Assembly: GCA_948567375.1 (NCBI GenBank)
Contig: OX419758.1
Coordinates: forward strand, 16,683,001 to 16,747,000
DNA from: Lunularia cruciata
Taxonomy: Eukaryota > Streptophyta > Marchantiopsida > Lunulariales > Lunulariaceae
Direction: 5' to 3'
DNA length: 64,000 nt
Shown: in pieces, positions 1 through 11,575 of the stretch
How the letters are laid out: each line of letters begins with the position of its first letter
Position numbering within the stretch: the stretch's first letter is position 1
Notes under the pieces: model-generated
The model's input: the letters and a program-made list of their open reading frames with translations, nothing else
Database searches by the model: none
Told to the model about the DNA's origin: nothing
Made by a program: the position numbers and the translations under genes

Positions 1-1
1 A

Positions 2-480
2 ATGGATGTTGGGATTACGGACCCTACATGTGATATAGTTTTGGAGGGAGTGATTACCTATCCTCTGGGATGGATGGCGTGTGTAGTAGCAGCTTGCAAG
101 GTCTCCAAGTATAGGGGTATGCATCAAGGTCACCTCTTTGTTCCTCTAGCCTTGGAGTTACATAGAGTGATGGACACAAAATTCAATACATTTGTTAGGG
201 AGTGCATGAGAGTTTATCATGGTAGGCACCAAGGGGTACCACTCTCACTCTCATACTTTGTAGCATATTTTAAATAGTGTGTGTACATTTCACTACAAAG
301 AGCAAAGGCTGGTGCAATCCATGGGAGAGCAATCATACTAGGTGATGCTTCTTTGGATGCTCAAGTTGTTTGTAGACCATACGACTTGCATAGCTTGGAT
401 ATCTTAGGTGCACTAGGGCAAATTTCTCATATCAACTCTATTGGGGCTTAGCCCAATTTTACCTATTTTGTCTCACTCTT
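2..480 (+). pseudogene. Retroelement ORF C-terminal domain fragment (copy 1)
   Basis: The frame from 2 to 277 encodes 91 residues and homologous sequence continues, with stops and frame changes, to about 480. Recognisable stretches are PLGWMACVVAACKVSKYRGM, FVPLALELHRVMD and, after the first stop, AIHGRAIILGDASLDAQVV. A second copy lies on the minus strand at 29889-30560. The pattern (ADVVV..DP, K..KY, F.PLALE..G..D..F, SYFV...RQR) resembles the C-terminal domain that follows reverse transcriptase in a class of eukaryotic RT-containing ORFs. That resemblance is from memory and not proven. The copy is cut by the left window edge. Confidence 0.4.
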
Positions 481-2399
481 GTATAGCTTGAGGGTGTCTT
501 CCAATCCTTCATGTTTTCTCCACAATTAGACTTTTGTGAAAATTGAGGTAGATGCATTTATTATTTGGTTATTTTGCATTGTAGTTGGTTTTTATTTCAC
601 ATTTTGAGTGCTATATTGCACATGTATCCATTTATTAATTCACTACTCTACTACACTACTCCTGATATTCTTCACTTAGTCAAATGTCCTTCTCCTTCTG
701 CAAACTAAGCAATGTTGATTTCTGGATTTGGATTTTCTTAGTGAGGAGTTTCTTTTTCTCTTTACCTCTCTTTATAGCTAAAGTTCCCCTATCTCTAATC
801 AAGCACAAACAAATGGATGTTAGACAAGATACTTCGACTTCTTCTGTCTTTTGCCATTTTGATGAGAGATAGTCATTCTTAATGTGTCCTAACTTGGACC
901 CTTGGATGATCATTGTGAACCTAATCTGACTAAGCAAATTGATCAATCCCTTCTTGTTATTGGCACCTACTTTAACTTATCTTCTTGCAAAAATTTGCTC
1001 CGGCCTAGTGCACTAAAATTTTAGGCATCCTTGTAATGCACAAGTGTGCATGCTTTGCATTGGAGCCAAGAAACTATCAAACTATCCAAAATGGACAATG
1101 TTTGGATCATAATAAGCATCAGCCTGATGCTAGAGTACAAATTCAAGAATCAGATAGAATTGCTAGGTAACAACATTCATTACCTACGATTGAGATAATT
1201 TGAATGGAGATTGGAAATAGACAGGCAATGAAAGCTGTCCAAAAATTTATTGACTATTTGGGAGGTCACAAATATGACAGTGGAAGTGTAGAACTCAAAG
1301 TTTAGGTTATATGCACATATTAGGTTCATAAGTGCAAGCTTATGAATATTGGTGAGGAAGGTCTATCTTTTCCTCTCCTTTGAATGCCATTCAACTCTAG
1401 AATACCTAAGGCATCTTCCTCATAGATAGTTGAAAAATATGTAATTCAATAGGATGTTTCAAAATAGTTTTGATGGATATCTACAAGATAAATAATAAAC
1501 TTTGTAAATACTTTTAGTGAACTCTATAATGAGATGAGATGATAATAAATGAACACACCGTAAATTGTGGTACAAGGTATTTTGCCCAAGTTGCATTCAT
1601 TTATAAAAGTCAAGTGCTATATTATGGATGCTTAGGAATGCCATATTGAAATAAATGATTGTTAAAAGAGATGATGTGGTTTGGTGGCTGGGTTTAGAAT
1701 GAGATTTTTGTAATTTTTTGGTGGATCCAAAATGCCCGCTCTCTACAATTCAAATTCTCAACTCAAAGTTACCATCTTCATTGCAAATTCTCCTTTTGTC
1801 AATAATCTAAATGGAGGTTTTGTAGTTTCACATTGGTGTGGTGGTTCATTTCAATAGATTAGTGCATTAGAGGATAGTGTGAGCTATGGAAAATGACCCA
1901 TGCCGCTCCATGGCAACCAAGAAATTGATGGAGGGTCAAGGAAATTTACTCCAAAAGGGCAATAGAAAATTAGCAATGGGAGATCAAGTACCTTGTTATA
2001 GTGTAGGAGGCTCACTTTGGATGCAGATCCAAGACCTATAGATTCATAGTTGGATTTGTAACCTAAAAAATCCTTAGGGAAATTTGGAGAATTGTTGAGG
2101 ATGGCTTCTTTCATGCCTGGCAAAACAACATAAGATGAAAGGTTTCACATGGCGATGCACCATTACGGCTAAAAATACTGGATTTTTTGGAGGACCTAGG
2201 GCATTTTGCACAGATTCATGTTGAGAATTGTAAAATGCCTATTCAAAAATCCACTATGTTTAGTTTCATGACAACATTTTTTATACGATAGGTGCAAGGA
2301 TTTCCTACTTCTCTGATAGGGGACAGGCTTTACAAGAAATGATTGAGGTACATGAATCAATACAAAGAAACTCAGGAGCTAAAGAACAAGTCTACTAGA
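481..2399. other. AT-rich stretch without a recognisable gene
   Basis: Only short ORFs in several frames are present, with none showing a known motif. It is probably degraded transposon DNA between the fragment at the left edge and the coiled-coil remnant that follows. Confidence 0.5.
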
Positions 2400-3183
2400 G
2401 AAGGTCTCATAGAGAAGGAATATGGAGAGCTATAGAAGATAAATAGAATGGAATGTGCCCATATTTTGCTAGATTGGAAGCCATATTCAAGAATAGAGCA
2501 AATATTAGTCCACCGGTTGTGGTAAGTTTGGGAGATAAAAATCCCAAATTTAGCAAGGTTGGCTTAGAGGAGGTCCATGAAGGTGCAAAGGAAGGCTCTC
2601 AATTCCCATCTCCCTCAAAGGTGGTGCTCACGGACTCGTGCTCCCAATTCATCCCAAACACTCAAGGGGTGGAAAATATACCTAGTGTTTACATGGATAA
2701 TGGAATCAGATCACCCAAGGAGGAGTCACATTTTGTTGCATAATAGAGGACTTACCTTTTGCTACACCATCTCCACTAACTTCTATAGTGGATGGGTCCA
2801 AGGGCTCTTTTGTCAACCAAGAAGGAGAATGTGACCCAAAGAGGAGAAAAGGTGGAATATCAACAAGTAAGGTATCCCAAATGTCACCTAGTATATCATT
2901 GTCTCATGATTTAGCAAAAATCACCATGTTGAAATCAAATACTATAGAATCCAAGGAGAGGTTACAACTAGCTAAACTAAAAGCCACCAACTTGAGGAAA
3001 AAAGAGAAAACATTAACAAAAATGGAAGCTAAATGGATTAGATTAGAGATTGAGAAGATAAAGGTTGAAATTGAAAAGAAACTAAGTGCCAATAAAAGGA
3101 ATGCTAGGGTAGAAAAACACATGTTCAAGGAGAACAGTTTAGAGTCAAAGCACAATCATGAAATCAAAATGAGTCTCCTCTAG
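2400..3183 (+). pseudogene. Trihelix/MYB-SANT-like protein remnant with C-terminal coiled coil
   Basis: Two plus-strand frames (2453-2743 and 2788-3183) read as one broken protein. The first begins with CPYFARLEAIFKNR and a following ISPP, which resembles the end of trihelix (MYB/SANT-like) DNA-binding domains, including those in ORF1 of PIF/Harbinger transposons. The second carries a basic patch (DPKRRKGG) and then a lysine- and glutamate-rich helix, for example RLQLAKLKATNLRKKEKTL, typical of a coiled coil. A stop lies just upstream of 2453 and a frameshift separates the halves, so it is not an intact gene. Family assignment is inference. A Harbinger transposase remnant lies 25 kb away, but nothing links the two. 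Confidence 0.35.
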
Positions 3184-4691
3184 GCAAGAAAATCTCTTGA
3201 GAAAATAAGCCAGTATTTCAAAGTGTTTACTCATTTTTAACATGAAATCAATCCTCCTTCTCCTCCTGAACAAAAAAAACTACTCCAAATTCATCATACT
3301 CTAGTGATAGAAAATAGTATGCCACAATGTAACCCTATTATGTTTATAATAAAGATGATTTTAATTGAATTGATTAAGACAATGTAACTTGAGAATATTT
3401 ATAATAAATATGAAAATAATTGAATTGATTAAGACTTTGTATTATAGAATGACTATGGAGTTTAGTTGCCACTTTTCATTGCTTGTCAGCACTCATTGTT
3501 GATGCCCAATGCTACTTTGTACTGCCCTCAAGTTTGTGTAGATGGCGAGTGGTGTTGGTTGGGTTTTGGGTGATGTGTGATGGCACCCATTGTCACAATG
3601 TGATGCGTGTGGGCGCTAGGTGACATAGATCAATTATAGCTCATAAGCACCTAGTGCCATGGGATGCCGCACAATGTCATAGAGTGCCTCATGCCAAAGA
3701 GTTTGTTTAGGATGTGTGGCTGGTCCAGTTAAGAGCAATGTGCAATGGTGCCCATCATTTGTGTGTGGTATGCATAAGCGCCAAGTTACACCCAATGAAA
3801 CATAGTAAATAGATATGAGAGTTTGACAAGGAGATTAAGGGAATTAGTGATAAAATTATGAGAGAGAATATGGTACATATGAAATTTATAAATGTGTATA
3901 AATGTGGAGCCACTAAAGCATGTAACTATGGTAGAAGAGAAGGAGGTGAAGAAGAAGAGGGAGATGAAATGTGGTGTCTAAGTGATGCTATTTTATTCTC
4001 AAATCTACAACGGTATACATGATGTTGAATCCTAAATGGACTCAATGACCACCAAAGAGGTCACTCTCTCTCATCCAAGTAATGCCTAATAATATTAGCA
4101 AGAAGGGAATATGGGTCACTACTACAAGAACTCAGTCTACTAGATGTCCACTCCTATTTTGCCCAACTAACGGCATGCCTATCATCATGGAAAAATCTAC
4201 CCAAAGCACTAATCAAAGGGCCAAATGACCAAGTGTATGATGTTTTGTCTACCTTGCAAGAAAAAAATGGGTAGGATAGATAGCACTATGTGGATGGTTC
4301 CTATAACAAGAGTGTATAACTGTCCAAGATCAAAATATCACAAAGAGGTAAACCTAATGAAGTGAGATGCTCATATGATCTAACTCTAAGTCATTTGAAC
4401 TCATCATCTTGTAGGACATCTATAGATCACAAACATGCCATGAGGCAAGATCCGTTGTGAATTCCTAGAGGGAGTTTCAACCACTGCCACATTCTCCATA
4501 CCATCCACTCCACTCCATTTGGAGTAAGATCTATCCATAAGATAACCTCAAAGCTTAGCAAACAAAATTGGATGACATGGCAAACATTAGGAAGTGTGAC
4601 CCACCCTACAGGCCATGATTATGTGTCAGGGCACCAACCATGCTTAGTTATCTATCTGTCCCATGCATGGAAATTGGTGTTACCACAAAAC
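3184..4691. other. Left flank of the nested cluster, with degenerate GGCACC-type repeats
   Basis: No gene is seen. From about 3480 to 3790 the sequence is rich in irregular short words such as TGGCACCCAT, GTGCCATG and CACCTAGTGCCAT. The last also occurs near 24947 on the other side of the nested retrotransposons, suggesting both flanks belong to one older repeat. Confidence 0.4.
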
Positions 4692-4696
4692 CATAA
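4692..4696. repeat. Left target-site duplication of element 1 (CATAA)
   Basis: CATAA abuts the terminal TG of the left LTR and recurs at 21601-21605 directly after the right LTR. A 5-bp duplication is normal for Ty3/gypsy integrase. Confidence 0.9.
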
Positions 4697-5120
4697 TGTA
4701 AAAGACCAAGACCAAGAAGAGAAATAGGAGAATGGAAACTCACATTCAGACACTTGAATGAGGGAAAACTCCGAATGCCTAGCATGAGTGTTGGCTTTTG
4801 TATTTATAGGTAGCATACAAAGCTCTTGAGAAGCTTCTCAAGAAGCTTCCTGAGCCGCTTTCTTTGAGTGCAAGCCAAGTTAACTAGGAAGCTTCTCAAG
4901 AAGCTTCCTTCTAGAAGCCGCCTACTTGGTGTGCAATCTAAGCTAGTTAGAAGCTTCTAGAAGCTTCCTTCCAGAAGCTATCTGCTTGGGGCTCAAGTTA
5001 ACTAGTTGGAAAGCTTCCTAAGAAGCTTCTTAGATGCTTCTAGAATATTCTAGGCTAATTTGACTTATTCTCTACTTTTTTAGCCTTACTAACTACGTCG
5101 CTAGACTCCATATTGTTACA
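4697..5120 (-). repeat. 3' LTR of element 1
   Basis: The 424-bp LTR runs in element orientation from TGTAACAATATGGAG to GGTCTTTTACA, so it has TG...CA ends. It contains a perfect four-unit heat-shock element (GAAGCTTCTAGAAGCTTC, 4950-4967), a three-unit one (TTCTAGAATATTC, 5038-5050), further GAAGCTTC dyads, and a TATAAATA box near 4800. The element's last pol codons run into it, up to 5055. Confidence 0.92.
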
Positions 5121-6662
5121 TATTCCTCCACCGCTAGTTGGTGACGTCCTTGTTGCCATTGAAGCTTCAAACTCCTGGATGGCCATCTGTGCATTTTGGA
5201 GGTGAGAAAGAGTTTCCCATGTGGCATCACAAAGGGGATACCCTTTCCAAAGGACCTTGTACTCCATATGTTGTTGGTGTCCTTGTTGGATGTGGTGACA
5301 CGCAAGGATACAATCAACTTCTTACTCCTCATGATCATTGATAGAGATAGGGGGAGGAGGAGGTTGGACTCAAGAGGAAAAAGAAGAGGGGTTGTGAACA
5401 AAGGGTTTCAACTTTGAACATGAAAGACAAGATGGATGCTCATATGACAAGGCAAGGCAAGTCAATAAGCAATTGGAGAGACAATTTGGGTGACATCAAA
5501 AGGTCCTATCTAATTAGGGGCAAGTTTACAAACTTGGGTATCAAGTGGGAGGGGTAGATTACTAGAGGATAGCATAACTTTATCACTGACTTCAAAGGTA
5601 AGATCATGACGATGGTGGTCCGCATATTGTTTTTGACAATTCTGAGCAACAAGGAGGTGAGATTTGGCTTGTTGGAGAGATTTGGATATGGTGGTCAAGA
5701 AGATTGAAGTATGAGGGACCTGAGACAGGGGAGGAGCAAGAAGAGAATCTAGGACAAGCAGATCTTGGCCAAAATTGAGAAAGAAAGGAGAGAATCCGGT
5801 GCTTGCTTGTTTAGAATTGTTGTATGCAAACTCCGCAACTGCAAGACATTCATCCTAATTGGTATGGTGAATATTGACAAAGGCACAAAGCATATCTTCC
5901 AAGGTGCAATCTGCATGTTCAATTTGTCCATCAGTTTGGGGATGATATGTTGTGGACAAAGCAAGCTTGGTGCCCAAGTATCTGGAAGAGGGCTTGCCAA
6001 AACTTTCCGATGAAGCGAGGATCACGGTTGGAGATGAGTATACATGGTATCCCATGATGTTTGAACACATTATCAAAGTAGAGTTGTGCCAAGGTTGGAG
6101 CATCCACAGTATCAACCATTGGTGCCAAATGGATTTGCTTACTAAGCTTATCCACAAACACCACAATTGATGTGTGACCTTGTTGTGTCTTGGGCAAGGA
6201 GGTGATGAGATCTAAGCTTACATGTTCCCAATGAGTAGTTGGAATGGGAAGTGGTTGAAGGAGTCCACTTGGCTTTTGGTTATTGGCCTTGTGGCGTTGA
6301 CAACTCTCACACAATCAGACAAACTCCCAAACATCGTATGTCATGTAGGGCCACCACCATTGGCATTGGAGGGTACCCAAAGTCTTGTCCATCCCCATGT
6401 ACTTAGCTATTAGTAGATCATGGGCTTCCTGAAGGTATGCAAGTCGGAGATCACCTTTGGCTGGAACATAGATCTGGTCCGCATGGAATAGAAGGCCTTC
6501 CTTGAAGGAGAAGGTGTTGTACTTCTTGTCGCCTACTGTCAAACAACCATGTATCATTTTGAAAAAGGGATCTTGTTGTAGAGCTAACCAAAACTTGTTA
6601 TGGACCTTGGGGTCAATTGACACCGTTATAATTGCCACCGTGATGAGAGGAAAAGACTTCAA
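5055..6662 (-). pseudogene. Element 1 integrase and chromodomain remnant
   Basis: Read on the minus strand, this stretch encodes the HHCC zinc region (CESCQRHKANNQKP), the integrase core (SLDLITSLPKTQQGHT, then LISNRDPRF) and the end of a chromodomain (YKVLWKGYPL and DATWE). Frame changes and stops break it, and the second histidine of HHCC is lost (AGH is replaced by AKY). The second catalytic aspartate is probably retained although the motif reads SNRDP. It is non-functional. Confidence 0.85.
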
Positions 6663-8129
6663 ATCAGGTCATCGAGATAGAGCATCAAGGATGACATGGA
6701 ACCTACCTAGTTTGTACTCAAGTTTGATGTCAAACAATTGGAGTTGCTCTTCCCATCGATGATGTCGACTCTTCATGTGTTCCAACTGTAAGGTCTGCAA
6801 CAAGAGCTTGTGATCAGTTTACATGATCACTTGTTTTCCCAAGAGATAATGCCTCCATACCTTAGTGGCATATACCATTACAAGTTGTTCCCAATCTCGA
6901 GTAGAATAATTTCTTTCAGCTATGTTTAGTTGGCAAGAGCTATATTTAGTTGGCGAGACACACAAGCAATGAGATGTAGTCTATCTGGGAATTCTTGTTG
7001 CAACACAACTCCAATTGCAAAGTTAGAAGCATCAAAATCAACCACACAAGGTAGTTGAGGATCATATGGTTGAAGAATAGGTCTTGAAGGCACCATATTC
7101 TTTAACTTCTGGAATGCTTCTTCATGCTTGGTGGTCCACTAGAAGCTCAAGTTCTTTCCCAAGAGGTCAGTCAATGGTGTAGCCACATGAGCATAATATT
7201 GGATGAACCGTCGATAAAAATTGGACAATCCATTGAACGCACGTGCTTTTGTAGCATCCTTCAGGGTAGGCCAATCAGTAATGGCTTTGATTTTCTCTCC
7301 TTCCATCTTGATCTCCTCTGATGAGATCTTATGACCCAAGAAGGTAACCTTCTTCTACTAAAAGGCACACTTTGACTTCTTGTAGTAAAATTTCCATTGT
7401 TGTAGTCATCTTAGGACTTCTTGCACATGATTCATGTGTTTTGCCTCTATCTTACTATAGATTAAGATTTCATTCAAGAACACCACCATGGACCAATCCA
7501 ATAGTCCATCCAACACCCGATGCATCTGATCCATGAAGACCACTGGAGCATTAGTGAGTCCAAAAGGTAGAACTCTCCACTCGAAATGCCCATACCTTGT
7601 GCAAAAGGTAGTCTTTTGCACATCCTCTCTACCGATAGGAATTTACCAATAGCCGTTACAAAGATCCAACTTGGAAAAGTAGCGTGCTCTACTTAGTTGA
7701 TCAAGCAAGTCATTGATCTGAGGCAAGAGATATGCATTCTTCATGTTTTGCTTATTGAGCCCATGGTAATCAATACAAAAATGAAGTCCTCCATCCTTTT
7801 TTGGAACAAATAGTACCAGTGCTCCCCAAGGAGAGGTACTATGTTGTATGAGGTCCTTCTCCAACAACTCTGTAAGTGTTATTTTTAACTCCTCCAACTC
7901 CTTTGGTGAGAGCCAATAGATCGGTCTACTCACTAGAGTACTTCCTGGCAATAACTCGATCTTGAAGGGCATACCTTGATCGGAGGGTAATCCCTTTGGA
8001 AGATCATCCAGAAACACGCCTGCAAACTCCTGAACTATCCGATCAACCATTGCTTAATGAGGTCCTTGGTCTCCCTTAGATTGTTCTTGTGCAATCAGCT
8101 TGATCCACACCACAAATATAGACTTATCT
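6663..8129 (-). pseudogene. Element 1 reverse transcriptase and RNase H remnant
   Basis: Recognisable RT pieces are [40 protein letters not shown] and LPFGLTNAP, followed by RNase H and connection sequence up to about 6680. The catalytic box reads VVFLNEILIYS, so both RT aspartates are replaced (DD to NE). The frame stops abruptly at 8129, where element 2 inserted. The upstream part of the same pol continues at 19347. Confidence 0.85.
8125..8129. repeat. Left target-site duplication of element 2 (TATCT)
   Basis: TATCT at 8125-8129 recurs at 19342-19346. In uninterrupted copies (for example element 3 near 13695) the same site reads straight through from GACTTATCT into TCCTCCAAAGC, so the empty site can be reconstructed. 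Confidence 0.9.
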
Positions 8130-8552
8130 TGTAAAAGACCAAAACCGAGGAGAGAAATAAGAGAATGGAAACTCACATTGAGACACTTGAATGAGTGAAA
8201 AATCCAAATGCCTAGCATGAGCTTTCGCTTTGGTATTTATAGGTAGCATACAAGACCCTTGAAGCTTCTCAAGAAGCTTCCTTGAGCCGCTTTCTTGGAG
8301 TGCAAGCCAAGTTAACCAGGAAGCTTCTCAAGAAGCTTCCTTCTAGAAACCGCCTACTTGGCATGCAAGCTAAGCTAGTTAGAAGCTTCTAGAAGCTTCC
8401 TTCTAGAAGCTACTTGCTTAGGGCACAAGTTAACTAGTTGGGAAGCTTCCCAAGAAGCTTCTTAGATACTTCTAGAATATTCTAGGCTATTTTGTCTTAT
8501 TCTCTCCTTCATAAGCCCGACTAACTTTGTTGCTAAACTCCATATTGTTACA
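8130..8552 (-). repeat. 3' LTR of element 2
   Basis: The 423-bp LTR starts and ends as in the other copies. It carries a four-unit heat-shock element at 8382-8399 followed after one base by another TTCTAGAA, a three-unit one at 8470-8482, and a TATAAATA box near 8235. Confidence 0.92.
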
Positions 8553-10291
8553 TATTCCCTTGCCGCTAGTTGGTGATGTCCTTGTCACCAGTGAAGCTTC
8601 AAATTCTTTGATGGCTTTCTGTGCATTTTGGAGGTGGGAAAGAGGTTCCCATGTGGCATCATGAAGACAATACCCTTTCTAAAGGACCTTGTACTTTGTA
8701 TGTTGGCAACAGCCTCGTTGAATATGACAACACGCAAGGATACGAGCAACTTTGTACTCCTCATGATCATTGATATGGACAGGCAAAGGAGGAGGTTGGA
8801 CTCAAGAGGAAAAGGAAGAGGGGTTAGGAACAAAGGGTTTCAACTTGGAAACATGAAAGACAGGATGGATATGCATGTGACAAGGCAAGGCAAGTCGATA
8901 AGCAACAGGAGAGACAATGTGGGTGATATCAAAGGGTCCTATCCAATTAGGAGCAAGTTTACAAACTTGGGTATCAAGTGGGAGAGGAAGGTTACTAGAG
9001 GATAGCATGACTTTATTGCCAATTTCAAAGGTGAGATCACGACAATGGTGGTCCGCATATTTTTTTGGTGATTCTGAGCAACAAGGAGGTGAGACTTGGC
9101 TTGTTGGAGAGATTGGGATATAGTGGTCAAGAATGTGGAAGTATGAGGAACTTGAGAGGAAGGGGGAGCAAGAAGAGAATTTGGAACAAGCGGATCTTGG
9201 CCAAAATTGAGAAAGAAAGGAGAAAATCTGGTGCTTGCCTATTTGGAATTGTTGTAGGCAAATTATGCAGCTGCAAGACATTCATCCCAGTTGGTATGGT
9301 GGACATTGACAAAGCAGTTGGTAAAGTGGACATTGACAAAGGCCTATAACATATCTTCCAATGTATGATTTGCACGTTTAGTTTGTCCATCAATTTGAGG
9401 ATGATAGGCCGTGGACATAGCAAGCTTGGTGTCGAGTATCTGGAAGAGTGCTTGCCAAAACTTCCTTGTAAATCAAGGATCACGGTTAGAGATGAGTACA
9501 CATGGCATCCCATGATGCTTGAAAACATTGTCAAAGTAGATTTGCACTAAGGTTGGAGCATCCACGGTATCACAGGTTGGTGCCTAGTGGATTTGCTTAC
9601 TAAGCTTATCCACAAACACCACGATTGCGGTGTGTCCTTGTTTTGTCTTTGGTAAGGATGTGATGAGATCCAAGCTCACATGCTCCCAACAAGCGGATAG
9701 AATGGCAAGTGGTTGAAGGAGTCCACTCGGCTTCTGGTTGCTGGCCTTGTTTTGTTGGCAACTCTCACATGATCAGACAAAGTCTTGAACATCTCGTGTC
9801 ATGTTGGGACACCTTCATTGGCATTGGAGGGTGCCCAAGGTCTTGTCCACTCCCATGTGACCAGCTATTGGTAAATCATGGGCTTCTTGAAGGCACACAA
9901 GTCAAAGATCACCTCTGGCTGGAACATAGATCTGGTCTGCATGGAATAAAAGGCCTTCCTTGAAAGAAAAGGTGTTGTACTCCTTGTCGCATGCTGTTAG
10001 ACGACCGTGTACCATTTGGAAGAAGGGATCTTGTTGTAGAGCTGATTGAAACTCATTATGGACCTTAGGGTCAATGGACATTGTTGTAATTGCCGCCGTG
10101 ATGAGAGGAAGATCCTTCAAATCAGGTTGTCGTGATAGAGCATCGGGGATGACATGGAACCAACCTGGTTTGTACTCAAGTTTGATGTCAAACAATGAGA
10201 GTTGCTCTTCTCATCAATGATGCCGACTCTTCATGTGCTCCAAGTGTAAGCTCTGCAACAATGGCTTGTGATCAGTTTGCATGATCACTTG
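8553..10291 (-). pseudogene. Element 2 integrase, chromodomain and part of RNase H
   Basis: The minus strand encodes, in broken frames, the end of RNase H ([19 protein letters not shown]), the region before integrase ([20 protein letters not shown]), integrase, the GPY/F region (GPFDITHIVSPVAYRLALP) and chromodomain pieces. The DD35E glutamate codon is AAA, encoding lysine, at 9377-9379. The frame is severed at 10291 by element 3 and resumes at 15940. Confidence 0.85.
10287..10291. repeat. Left target-site duplication of element 3 (ACTTG)
   Basis: ACTTG at 10287-10291 is repeated at 15935-15939. Sequence on the two sides joins into the RNase H reading GATCACTTGTTTCCCC found in other copies. 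Confidence 0.92.
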
Positions 10292-10714
10292 TGTAAAAGA
10301 CCGAAACCAAGGAGAGAAATAGGAGAATGGAAACTCACATTGGGACACTTGAATGAGGGAAAACTCCGAATGCCTAGCATGAGCTTCGGCCTTGGTATTT
10401 ATAGGTAGCATACAAGACCCTTGAAGCTTCTCAAGAAGTTTCCTTGAGCCGCTTTCTTGGAGTGCAAGCCAAGTTAACTAGGAAGCTTCTCAAGAAGCTT
10501 CCTTCTAGAAGCCGCCTACTTGGCGTGCAAGCTAAGCTAGTTAGAAGCTTCTAGAAGCTTCCTTCTAGAAGCTACCTGCTTAGGGCGCAAGTTAACTAGT
10601 TGGGAAGCTTCCTAAGAAGCTTCTTAGATGCTTCTAGAATATTCTAGGCTATTTTGTCTTATTCTCTACTTCGTAAGCCCGACTAACTTCGTCACTAAAC
10701 TCCATATTGTTACA
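10292..10714 (-). repeat. 3' LTR of element 3
   Basis: The 423-bp LTR contains heat-shock elements at 10544-10561 and 10632-10644, dyads of GAAGCTTC, and a TATAAATA box at 10396-10403. The last 66 nt of the pol frame, including the stop codon at 10649-10651, lie inside it. Confidence 0.93.
10544..10561. promoter_or_regulatory. Four-unit heat-shock element in the 3' LTR of element 3
   Basis: GAAGCTTCTAGAAGCTTC is GAA-NN-TTC-NN-GAA-NN-TTC without a mismatch. It is followed after one base by TTCTAGAA, and a second three-unit site (TTCTAGAATATTC) lies at 10632-10644. The consensus for plant heat-shock factor binding is alternating GAA and TTC at 2-nt spacing. Confidence 0.75.
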
Positions 10715-11575
10715 TATTCCCCCGCCGCTAGTTGGTGACGTCCTCGTTGCCAGTGAAGTTTCGAATTCCTTGATGGCCATTTGTGCATTCTGGAGGTGAG
10801 AAAGAGGTTCCCATGTAGCATCATGAAGGGGATACCCTTTCCAAAGGACCTTATACTCCGTATGTTGGTGACGGCCTCGTTGAATATGGCGACGTGCAAG
10901 GATACGATCAACTTCGTACTCCTCATGATCATTGATAGGGACAGGAAGAGGGGGAGGTTGGACTCGAGAGGAAAAGGAAGAAGGGTTAGGAACAAAGGGT
11001 TTCAACTTGGAAATATGAAAGATAGGATGGATACGCATGTGACAAGGTAAGGCAAGACGATAAGCAACAGGAGAGATAATGTGGGTGATATCAAAGGGTC
11101 CTATCCAATTAGGAGCAAGTTTACAAACTTGGGTATCAAGTGGGAGAGGGAGGTTACTAGAGGATAGCATGACTTTATCACCAACTTCAAAGGTGAGATC
11201 ACGACGATGATGGTCTGCATATTGTTTTTGGCGGTTCTGAGCAACAAGGAGGTGAGATTTGGCTTGTTGGAGAGATTGGGATATAGTGGTCAAGAATGTA
11301 GAAGTATGAGGAACCTGAGAGGGAGGGGGAGCAAGAAGAGAATTTGGAACAAGCGGATCTTGGCCAAAATTGAGAAAGAAGGGAGAAAATCCAGTGCTTG
11401 CCTGTTTGGAATTGTTGTAGGCAAATTCTGCAGCTGCAAGACATTCATCCCAGTTGGTATGGTGGACATTGACAAAGGCCCGCAACATATCCTCCAATGT
11501 ACGATTAGCGCGTTTGGTTTGTCCATCAGTTTGAGGATGATAGGCCGTGGACAAAGCAAGCTTGGTGCCGAGTAT
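10649..11575 (-). pseudogene. Element 3 integrase C-terminus, GPY/F region and chromodomain
   Basis: A 301-codon open stretch (10649-11554) starts at the integrase motif STAYHPQTDGQT and runs through FAYNNSKQASTGFSPFFLN, the GPY/F-type region (PNWIGPFDITHI) and a chromodomain at roughly 10760-10925 (EYEVDRILARR, then YKVLWKGYPLHDATWEPL). The aromatic and WKGY residues of a methyl-lysine-binding chromodomain are present, which in chromoviruses directs integration to heterochromatin. The codon expected to give the catalytic glutamate (11513-11515) reads AAA, lysine. A TAG upstream separates it from the rest of integrase. The stop lies in the 3' LTR. Confidence 0.9.

Noticed and set aside
4697-5120. 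AAGCTT and TCTAGA abundance in LTRs as restriction-site or simple-repeat artefact
   Set aside because: The words are explained by the GAA/TTC alternation at 2-nt spacing, which persists when the inner bases mutate, as in element 1.
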